From the NCBI GenBank assembly GCA_054661495.1, contig BAAFSQ010000099.1:1-33204 (forward strand): a stretch of 33,204 nucleotides of DNA, in the 5' to 3' direction. Below the pieces are notes generated by a model, which ran no database searches, was not told where the DNA came from, and was given only the letters and a program-made list of their open reading frames with translations. Source of the DNA: Zygophlyctis sp. KS116 (Eukaryota > Chytridiomycota). The translations under genes and the position numbers were made by a program. Below, in pieces: positions 18,510-27,407 of the stretch. Each line of letters starts with the position of its first letter. The first letter of the stretch is position 1.

Positions 18510-19543
18510 ATGGATTTACAAGGTTTTCCAATGTCTGATCAAATGCGTCTTGCGCTATTGAACAATAATTTGAGTTTTGTAGAGGAAATTGTATTAATAT
18601 CGCCGCAAGAGCTATCAAAGAAATTGGGTATAAAACTTGATTATTGTTTAGAATTTCTAAAGATGGCTCGTTTGGCCATTATACCAAGGCCGATTGAGAA
18701 TTCCAGTCAAGAGACTTTATTTACAGGATTACAAAGTTTAGACGATCTAGGTGGAATTTCAAAAGGCCAATTATTTGAGGTTTTTGGGGAAGCAGGAGGT
18801 GATTTGTCTGATTAATGGTTAGCTGGAAAAACTCAATTCGCTTTATCTTGTGCAATGAATGTGGCACTTCCAAGTGAATTTGGGGGAAATGATGGGATCG
18901 TGATTTATATTTCTACCGATCATGCATTTCCTATTAATCGTTTAATGACTGTGTTAGAATGTTTTAAAGAAAAACATCCTCATTTTTCACCAGAATTGGT
19001 GTTGGAAAGGATTATAGTTCAAGAGTTGTCAGTTCGAGATATTGTGGATTTTGAAAGAATTATTTTACACGGAATACCGGCATTGCTTGATATTTTACAA
19101 GATGTAAAATTAATAGTTATAGATTCAATCGCATACAACTTTCGAGCTGAATTGGATTCTGCTGTAAATAGAGCTGTTACATTGGCTGAAATCGGACTTG
19201 TTTTGAAAAAATATTCTGCTACTTATGGTGCTGGGGTTTTATTGATCAATCAGGTTACAGACTCTTTTGATCAAAATCTGTTTTGTACAACTTCAATAAG
19301 TCACGGTCCCAGTCATTGGATAAAGATATCCGTCGATAATCTTAATCAGAGTAAAAGACCTGCCCTTGGATTGGCGTGGTCAAATTGTGTAAATACTCGG
19401 TGTATGAATGTTATTTTATCAATTTTATAGGTTTATTAAGTAAAGATTCGAGAGATCGAAAGCTAGTTGTCGTTTTTTCACCATATCTACCTCAGACAAT
19501 CATTCCTTTTTCAATAACTACATCTGGCATCATACAAACATAG
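18510..19543 (+). CDS. XRCC3: RAD51 paralogue, XRCC3-like
   Basis: Exons are 18510-18798, 18823-19401 and 19431-19543, with introns of 24 and 29 nt. The product is 326 residues (human XRCC3 346). An N-terminal helix-hairpin-helix-like region is followed by LFTGLQSLDDLGGI. Walker A is GEAGAGKT (about 93-100), created by splicing across intron 1. Walker B is LIVIDS (about 193-198), followed by AYNFRAELDS as in XRCC3 (VIDSVAAPFRCEFDS). INQVTD and PALGLAWSNCVNTR match the XRCC3 late motifs. The last exon ends with ITTSGIIQT. Role by family: homologous-recombination repair with a RAD51C-type partner. It is six bases downstream of the previous stop, and its end overlaps the convergent PAC1-like gene by 14 bases. 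Confidence 0.87.
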
Positions 19544-20288
19544 ATGATCTTGACATTGGCTTCAAAACTGCTAAATTTTCTTTAATCTTTAACATGATAT
19601 TTTCTGTTTCACTTTGTGGAAATAATTCAGGAATACATCTAGTTAGACAATGAACAATTTCGGGATTAGTTCCAGAAAGCGACTGATAATCAGTGACAGC
19701 TAAAAAAACTCTACATTGAATACCTCTGCTATCCAACTATAAAATTATTTAATCACAAATTACCATTGACAGCAGCGCAGCAGAAAAACCAGTAATGTAT
19801 CCGGGAATCGGTAATTTAGGCAAGCTTGATTTTACTTTAACAGCGCCTGATTCAAGAATCATCATTGGTGCGGTCTCATCCCGCCTTCCAGAATAGATTT
19901 GATCATCTAATACAATATCTAGAATAGTCGTAAGATTCACGGGAATTTTCTCTACAATTTCAGCGGCCAAGTAGTTTGGATCTGGAATGGAACTTAAATT
20001 TATGGTCCAAACACTCCCATCATCGTTTCCCTTGATCTCGCAAATAATTGATCCGATTTCAATAGTTCCAATCTTTGTTTTGAATCCAAAACCATTGATA
20101 AACGTATGAGCAGACTGAGTCACACCTATAATCAAATGATTCGGCAATTGGCCATTGAAATTAATCTTCAGATAAATCTTATAGTATCTCACCTTTGGAA
20201 TAATTTCTGGCTTTGGGTTACAAAAGAGTTGATACTCATCCAACTCTTCTAGCTCATAGTCATTAGTAGGATCATATTGAAAAACCAT
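19530..20288 (-). CDS. Proteasome assembly chaperone 1-like (PSMG1 / Pba1)
   Basis: Exons on the minus strand are 20288-19764 and 19736-19530, with a 27-nt intron. The product is 243 residues. The central strand region (PNHLIIGVTQSAHTFINGF) and the C-terminal half (IPGYITGFSAALLSMLDSRG, crossing the splice junction, then RVFLAVTD, CIPELFPQ, ENIMLKIKENL) follow the order of human PSMG1 (EQPNIVHDLPAAVLSYC, ILYLCYTD, NIPQSTEILKKL). The partner PSMG2 is not in this window. Role by family: assembly of the 20S alpha ring. Sequence conservation is weak, so the family call is moderate. It overlaps the XRCC3 3' end by 14 bases tail to tail; the ERG26 stop is 15 bases upstream of its start. Confidence 0.6.
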
Positions 20289-20303
20289 TTTATATAACCT
20301 AAC

Positions 20304-21378
20304 CTAGCTTCTGATAGAATAGTCAGTTTCCCAATATTTGGCAGTTCTCTTCAAAGCTTCATCCATTGATACAATCGGACTATATCCTAATATTTTTTTA
20401 GCCTTTGAAATGTTAAAATAGCGATTTGCAGTGATCATTTTAACACGAAATGATGTGAATGATGGATGAAGAGTTTTAATAGGAGATAATGCCACAGTCA
20501 TTGCATCAGAAAACTTTCCCAACATCATCCCAAGCCATTTTGGTATTTCAATCTTCATGGTTTCCCTGTATCCTAAACCATCAAATAATGCCTTTGGGAA
20601 ATCCCAAAAGAAAATTGGCTCATCATTGGTTATTATAAATACCTATGTATTAGAATTCTAAAGATGATTCAGAAAATCAATAATCACTAGATTAAAAACA
20701 TACCTGACCTGCTATACCATTTCCCTTTTCAACTTTTTCAGCCGCTAAAATGTGAGCATAAGCGGCATTATCCACAAAAGTCATATCAAACAAATTATCA
20801 TTATTTCCAATCATGACTCTCCATTGACCTCTTTTAGCGGCCTGGGCCATTGCCAAAGAACCTTGAGAATCTCTAGGTCCAAAAATCCCTGAAGGTCTAA
20901 GAACCACTGTCAATAACCTGTTTGGATCGTTTGATTCGAGTACTAGAATCTCAGCAAGAGCTTTACTTTCATTATACGCATCCATGTGTACATCACAATG
21001 TGGAGTATTTTCATCTGCATTGATCAAATCATTTCCATTATAGATTACAGAAGCGGAGGAAGTAAAAACCAGTTTTGGAACTCCTGCTTTCTTTGCTGCA
21101 GCGATAACATTTGCTGTTCCTTGAACATTTACAGCATGATAAATCTGAGGATCACATCCATGAGGAGGAGAAGCAGTATGAATTATGACTTCAATGTCTG
21201 CAAATGCCAAAATAAGATCTTCCAATTCTGACAAATCTCCAATGAAATACGTTTCCAGACGATCGTCGTCAAACGTCTTCTTCATGTCGAAAACAGATAC
21301 AGAATGATTTCTGTCTAATGCCATTTCTACAATCCTTCTACCCAAAAATCCTCCACCGCCAATCACTAATACTTTCAT
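20304..21378 (-). CDS. ERG26: Sterol-4-alpha-carboxylate 3-dehydrogenase (Erg26 / NSDHL type)
   Basis: Exons on the minus strand are 21378-20704 and 20642-20304, with a 61-nt intron, the second longest here. The product is 337 residues (yeast Erg26 349). I start at ATG 21378 (MKVLVIGGGGFLGRR); the frame upstream reaches only a TTG. The Rossmann glycine motif GGGGFLG (7-13), TSSASV and the catalytic YNESK (about 135-139) mark an extended short-chain dehydrogenase. RPSGIFGPRD and FDMTFVDNAAYAHILAAE are typical of the 3-beta-HSD/Erg26 family. The product oxidises and decarboxylates C4 sterol carboxylates in the ER branch of sterol synthesis. A C-terminal membrane anchor is not obvious. Confidence 0.85.
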
Positions 21379-21400
21379 TTTATTAAGAAACAAATCTCAA

Positions 21401-22897
21401 TTAGATCAACAATGGTGAGTCCAACCCTCCAAAACCTGCTGCTACTCCTCCTTCCTTGCTGCTGACACTCTTTGTTCTTAGCAAATGCCCACATGCTTCA
21501 TTCATGTGGACAATCTGGCCATCAGTTACAAATACCCCATATATTCCCAACTCTGAAATAACAGGACCTTCGTGATAGATTCCTTTTCTAACAATAATAT
21601 TCTGAAAAGATGGAGGAGAAATAAGATCCATTAAAATATAAGCATTTCTTTCACTAGGCTTTAGAGATTCGATAAATTTTGGAATATCTTCTCCGTAAAT
21701 ATTATTTCCACCACTTTTTAATAAGATAAACTGAAATACCCTTCTCTTTGAGGTTTCATAACATATCCTCCAGGATTCTTTAGGACTGCAGCTAATGCGG
21801 CCTTTCCAGCTTCAGAATCATCAAGAGGATAAAGTCCAGTAAAAACATTATATATTGAATCAACATGTTCTTGATTAGATAAAAACCTAGGATTAAATAG
21901 AAATATGATACCTTGAAAGAACCCCAGGAAGAGATAAAACTTGTTGTATTTTCTTTGTACCGGCTAAATGATATTCAATTGGTGGACATTTAACAGCCCA
22001 TGAATTTTCAATCAATCTTCTTGCTTCCCATTGCTACAATGTGAAAATTCAAAAAATACATTTGAGCTCGGATAATCATTTGGAGTATATCCTGCTCTAA
22101 AATAAACTATCGCCACTTCCACATCTTTATAAAACAACCGCTGTTTTCCCCCCTTCAACTTTCCAAAAATGAAAACATCCTCCAGGGTAGCCCTTTCCAC
22201 CCGTATTCCATTTCTATTGTTAACAATTTAAAAGAAATAACCTTTTATAGAGTAAATATTCAATCTGCCGTTGGTCAAAAATATTTCCTTCGCCATTTTG
22301 CACAATAAAAAGAACAATTGCGCTTTTGACTCCGTAAAGTTCCCAAGCTTTTGAGATTCCTAATGCTGGTGCATTCTTAGAATCATTTTCAGGCAATTGG
22401 TCTAATTTAACATCAGCAAAATAGCATGTTTTAAACGCCATAAATCTGTGCAATTCAGACACCGAGCTTGAGAGACTTGAAAATCCAGATGAAATAGTAT
22501 TAAACTCGATCTGCTTTAATGCTGTTTCTTTTCCTTTAGAGTCTATCATATAATCTGATCTGTGGATCGCCAATCTAATTGGCTGTTTATTTTCACGGCC
22601 TTGAAGCAGCTCCATCAAGTTACTAGTAAAGTGATCCTGATTGCAAGTAGCATCTAGTGATTCCATAATAAATTTAGAGTCTTGAGACACATATTCAACT
22701 AATGAATTGAATATGGGCTGTATTCGCAATGCCTCTTTGAACCATTCGGCTGGAAAAGGAGTGGGAAACAAAGTGTGGGGGACAATCGTTAGCTCATTTG
22801 GTCTCATTAATATTCCATGCGCAGGACAAAAGTCTGCTGATTCCTTTTTCAAGATATCATATTCTGCAACAGATAATACTGGCGGGAAACTATTCAT
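21401..22897 (-). CDS. GSS: Glutathione synthetase, eukaryotic type
   Basis: Five exons on the minus strand: 22897-22242, 22213-22060, 22033-21912, 21886-21740, 21713-21401. Introns are 28, 26, 25 and 26 nt; the first uses a GTTATT donor. The product is 463 residues (human 474). Key segments are [11 protein letters not shown] (substrate and metal binding), [34 protein letters not shown], the ATP-binding [15 protein letters not shown] (junction within the glycine loop), [17 protein letters not shown] and the terminal lid [16 protein letters not shown]. It joins gamma-glutamylcysteine and glycine with ATP in the cytosol. The partner GCL is not in this window. Its start lies 34 bases from the TOF1 stop, on the same strand. 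Confidence 0.95.
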
Positions 22898-22931
22898 TCT
22901 GAATCTTCAAACTAACTATAAGATTTAAAAT

Positions 22932-25900
22932 TCATACTATAATCAGTTTGCGTTTCTTAGCAATCACCAACGATTCTTCCGGAAGTTGATCGTCCTCAAA
23001 CACTAGCCCCTTTGTAGTTCCAGAATCCCACCCTGATCCGTTTGACTCAACCTGAGAGTCTCTTCCATATTCTTGAACTTTTTCGGTACCAATTTCATGT
23101 TCATCAACGTTATGAGACTCTACAGTGGTTTCAATATGTACTGTATTGGAATCTGGGGCATCGGCCGGTAACGCAGGTAAACGAGATGAAGAGTTTACCA
23201 CTGAGATTAATCCGCTATTAATAGCATCCCATTTCTTCCTACGTTCCGCTTCAGCAGCGAAAAACACTTCATCCATGTCATTATCATCATCACTATCCAT
23301 GATAAACTAGGATAAGAAATAAGTAAAACTACCTGTTCGGACGAATATTTTTTAGGCTCTTTGGGTATAGATTCACCATTTCTTTCCTTTCCTTTTTTAG
23401 ATTTTGGGGCATCGTTTTTCAACCCAGACAAAAAAATTGAAACATAATCAAGCAGATCATTGGCTGATAAAGAAGTCGGGATCGCCCAGATAGCCTCAAG
23501 ATTTCTTGTCAATTTCATGATTGTAAATAAATTCTCAATATCCGAATCATCTTGTAATAGTTCCACGTGGTAGTCTTCATCGCCTTCAATTTCTGAAATA
23601 TATTAAATTAAACAAACTACCTGCAATGGAAAATTCTTCTTCGGGAATAGATTGTCTTTTACTTGATTCTGCTTTAATTTTCTTTCTTTAAAAACGTCAT
23701 ATTACCTCCAGTATCCATCTAACCATCCCAGTCTTACCGCTTCGGCGAAGCTTCCTTACAATATTACAAATGTGCTCGGATAAAGTGAGCCTTAAAATTA
23801 TAAAAAATAAGTTACTCTTTTCCCACCACCACTTCTGTGCTTTCAGCCTAGCTGTTGGATGAAAAATAATCATACCGCAGATTTGATATTTTCATCTCCA
23901 TATTGGATCCTGCGACAGTCCGATCTTGTTTTGCTGTAAAGCAAATCCAGGATCAGTAAATAATTTTCACTTGACAATTTAAAATATCTTCGAATAATAT
24001 GTTTGATAAAAGTTAAAAGCTCCTTGTGAGCAGTAGTTTTGGGAAGCCTAGGACCTGCCTTCATAATTCTGGAGAATAATTCAAACACAGAAAGCTGAAA
24101 ATTATACATCTAGCATCTTACTTTGAAAAATAGTGCTTCGCAACTGCATTTGACATAGATACGATGAAACATGACCGTGATGTGCCATATAGAAAACTCG
24201 GAGAGCGTTAGAAAATTTTGCAATAATTTACAATAGCATCCAACTACAGATTCATAAGCAAATGACTAATTATTAGTTTAGCAGCTTACACTTTCAATTG
24301 AGCTGAATTGAAACTTTCTTTCTACAATCTTTTGCGAAACCGTATCTTCGTCTTCATAGTCGTCTTCAACTGCTGGCTCATTTTCGGGATCATCTTCATT
24401 CTGACTAGTGGATTTTTTAGCCGCCTTTCGCCTTTTTCTAATTAAAAAAGCTTCTTTCGAGGTAGAAAAACGTTCTAACATATCAAGCAAATTATGCGTC
24501 GCCTCAAACAGAGTTTCCATGTATCTAGCGGTGTTATTTTATAATAATTTATACCCAATACTATGTGTTTTATGATCTTTACTCAGACTAACAATCACTT
24601 TAAAATCAGCTAAATTATCTCACAGTCGATGTTATGCGCCTCGTAAAACAGCTGATGCTTCATCAATTCTGCAATATCCAAAACTTCCTTCTCTTGCGAG
24701 TTACCCATTAGATCTAAAATCAGAATCTAGAAAATTGTAATGAAGAATTTACCATTTCATTAAAACATGCAAGACTCAACTGCAGTTCAGTAAATTTCTT
24801 TTTTTAAATATCTTACTCAAATTACCTTATCTTCCAAATATGTATTTATCCATTTTAATACAAAATTGAAACCTCGAACATTCATAATTCCAGCGACACA
24901 ACTAAAATCCAACGTGGTCTCTTCATTTTTTTCAATTGCAGCCTTTTTGTCATCCTAAATATAATAAATTTACCTTGATAAAACTTCTGTAAAATTCTAA
25001 CATAAATCGAATAAGCCAAAAAAATTTCATATAGTCCGACTCTTTGCCTTTTTTACTATCAATGTCAAATTCACGTTTTGTCGATAGAACGAGAGCTATT
25101 TTTGTATGAGAATATTTTGATTACTATTAAATGAATTCTCGAGAAAAGAGACTGCAAGCTCTCTAAATACAATTTTCGAATCTTTATCTTTGATCATCTT
25201 GATTTTTGAGTATTCAATGCTCTACAATTAATTTAAGATTGATAAACCTCTTTAATTACACTCTTAAATCCTCCCTGACGAGCTGTAGCCTTATCTCTAT
25301 TAAGTGCTTCATCAAGAGAAGTAAGAGCTGTTACTGGATTATTTACATTGAACCTTTTTCCATTCTAATTTTAGTCAGTTCAGTCATTACACCAAGCGTC
25401 AAAGAGATTGTTCCACCAAATCTAGGATGTCTTGTAGAAACTTTAGTTTGAGATTTTAAAGTGTGTTCGATTTTCTTTTCCGGAATAAACTTTGTCTATC
25501 TTTAGGAATCATCAAATTCTACCTGATCGGACAAGATATCATCAACATCCCTATCAATAAAAATATAATAAAATATTTCTTGGACTATGAAATTCCAATC
25601 AGAATAAGGCCTATCCAATGCTGATCCTGCCAAAGATAAAAAAAGAGGAAATAATTCTGCTTTATGTAGTTCATTAACCAGTTGCTCTTGCAAATTTGAT
25701 CTCCACTCTTGCTCGGTTGAATTGTGTAAAGAAGTACTTGAATCTTTAATTGAAAGAAAATTTCTAAACAGTAGAAGAATCAAACGAATCCTAGAATGGT
25801 CACGTTCAGTCCGCTCCCTATTGTGTTAATTTTGTTAAATTTTGTGCTTGTATAATACTACTTACATTGGATGAATCGCTAATAATGACAATGCGAATGC

Positions 25901-26309
25901 TTTAATCTGTTCCAGTACTCCCGGGGCCAATATCGCATCTTTATAACCTCGCAAAGAATCAATCTGTCCAGCATAATCTGTAGATTCCTTATCAGCAGGC
26001 CATGTCAAAGGCACCATTAATTCAACTATTTTGAGAAAATTAAAACTTACTGACCAATGATTGTACTTTACGGTCTTGCGTTAAAAGCAATGGTATTAAA
26101 TCCTTTTGCAAGACTTTCCAGGCTCCTAATTGCCTAAATGAGAATTTCGAACTTGTAACATCATCAGCTCTTAGCAGTTTTTTCAAATCTCTTAAACAGT
26201 CAATAGCCTCATCGCCCGGCACATAAATTCTTTTAAATCCATCCTGAGTCTCTCTATCCTCAAAGCCTCCTAAAGCAGAGACTATAGAAAGTAAATGATC
26301 TGCACTCAT
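22932..26309 (-). CDS. TOF1: Tof1 / Swi1 / TIMELESS fork-protection protein, 19 exons
   Basis: Exons on the minus strand: 26309-26051, 26025-25866, 25817-25523, 25495-25391, 25364-25248, 25221-25125, 25095-24974, 24954-24826, 24797-24753, 24726-24624, 24597-24555, 24524-24290, 24265-24122, 24094-23876, 23847-23816, 23790-23706, 23681-23621, 23592-23333, 23306-22932. The product is 961 residues. Introns are 19-30 nt except one of 48 nt. Exons can be as short as 32 nt. TIMELESS hallmarks are LLSIVSALGGFE at the start, RQLGAWKVLQKDLIPLL, STRHPRFGGT, METLFEATHNLLDMLERFS, FFKLSVFELFSRIM, and near the end YSSEQFIMDSDDDND with FFAAEAERRKK as in fungal Tof1. The product, with Csm3/TIPIN, stabilises stalled replication forks. 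Every junction keeps frame. Confidence 0.93.
24955..24973 (-). other. 19-nt spliceosomal intron in TOF1
   Basis: Minus-strand sequence GTAAATTTATTATATTTAG, GT-AG, between ...RSFIK and DDKKAAIEKN. Its length is not a multiple of three, and without removal the downstream 43 codons are out of frame. It is the shortest intron in this window. Confidence 0.75.
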
Positions 26310-26330
26310 TAATAAAGCGGACTTATCACC

Positions 26331-27368
26331 CTAAATTTTTATATTCAAAGACTTTGAGTCAAAGAGATAGACTGATTCATGATTAGCATCAAAATGAAAT
26401 TCTGTATAGCAATTGAGACACCAAAAGCATGGAGACTTTGGAGCGTAAAAATCATTCCAAGTGACCTTTACTGGCAGATTTAATTCGCAAACATCGCAAA
26501 TTAACAAGTTCGGACGACTTTTAAAAGTACATCTGATTGTGTTTACATCATCTGATATCCTAGATCTAACCTGTTTTATATATAATACATGTTCACATCC
26601 TCCTGCATGAGCATAGAGATATGGATAATTTAATTGAATTTCTAAATCTAAAAATCTTGTTTTTTGCATACTAGATTTTCCAAATGATTTATCATGAGCC
26701 CATGAAATAATAGATCTAATCATTAGGAATATAACATACTGTGATAAATCTTGATCAACCGTACAATCATTATAAAAGATGTTTTCAAAGAAAAAGAAAC
26801 TACCTTTAGATTCTCGATCTTCAATGGTTATATTCTTGCAAGGGCAGTCGAATTCATGAGCTAAATCAGCCAATGTAAAGTTTGCAGGTACAACAAAAGT
26901 AGCCATATGTGTGTATTTTAGAGTTGTGGTTGGTTCCATAAAAGTAATTTCCAGATAAACTCCAGAATTGGTTTCTTCAGTTTCTTCATTTACTTGGCTT
27001 CCTTGATCTACAGCCTCCTTTTGAATTGCTGATTTATTGAAATTTACAGACTGTGATCGCAAGATAACAGACTCTTTACTTTCTGGCTTAAGAGATTCTA
27101 GAGTTGAGTTTTGCTGAATGATTTCTGTAAAAGCCTTTGAAGACTCTGGGAGACCAAAAGATTGCAGGCCGTTTTCACTCTTGCAAACTTCTTTGAGCAC
27201 AGTCTCCTCCAGTGAGCATTTAAAGGGATTGTCTTGACTGGGCGATCCATCCGACTCATTAGTAGGTACAGCAGTGCATAAATTATCAGATGCAGCATTG
27301 GATGCTATTGCAGATATTTGCATTTGGAATTCAGAGATTGAAATCATTACAAATTTTAATCGTTTCAT
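26331..27368 (-). CDS. SNAPC3: snRNA-activating protein complex subunit 3 (SNAP50)
   Basis: Single exon, 345 residues, intronless unlike most neighbours. The N-terminal 130 residues are low-complexity and polar. The conserved half begins with the ubiquitin-like TFVVPANFTLADLAHEFDCP, then FFFFENIFYNDC (family motif: F.IE..FYND), YAHAGGCEHVLYI (family H.G.CEH), and a C-terminal zinc module of CDVC, PCFWCLNCY and a His-rich end (EFHFDANHE). Role by family: binding the proximal sequence element of snRNA genes for Pol II and Pol III. Alternative starts at later Met codons (about residue 8 or 16) are possible. Its 5' end is 39 bases from the divergent gene at 27408, and its stop is 21 bases upstream of TOF1. 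Confidence 0.85.
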   Translation of the reverse strand: MKRLKFVMISISEFQMQISAIASNAASDNLCTAVPTNESDGSPSQDNPFKCSLEETVLKEVCKSENGLQSFGLPESSKAFTEIIQQNSTLESLKPESKESVILRSQSVNFNKSAIQKEAVDQGSQVNEETEETNSGVYLEITFMEPTTTLKYTHMATFVVPANFTLADLAHEFDCPCKNITIEDRESKGSFFFFENIFYNDCTVDQDLSQYVIFLMIRSIISWAHDKSFGKSSMQKTRFLDLEIQLNYPYLYAHAGGCEHVLYIKQVRSRISDDVNTIRCTFKSRPNLLICDVCELNLPVKVTWNDFYAPKSPCFWCLNCYTEFHFDANHESVYLFDSKSLNIKI

Positions 27369-27407
27369 TTGCTACATAATTCCCGATATTCGGACATTTA
27401 GATTGTT

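Noticed and set aside
20643-20703. Second snoRNA in the ERG26 intron
   Set aside because: It contains CTGA and a TGATTA motif but no proper box C, no flanking stem, and too little spacing.
24610-24623. A 14-nt intron option in TOF1
   Set aside because: A 26-nt intron from the same donor to the AG at 24598 is in frame, has a branch-point-like tract and keeps the TIMELESS alignment.
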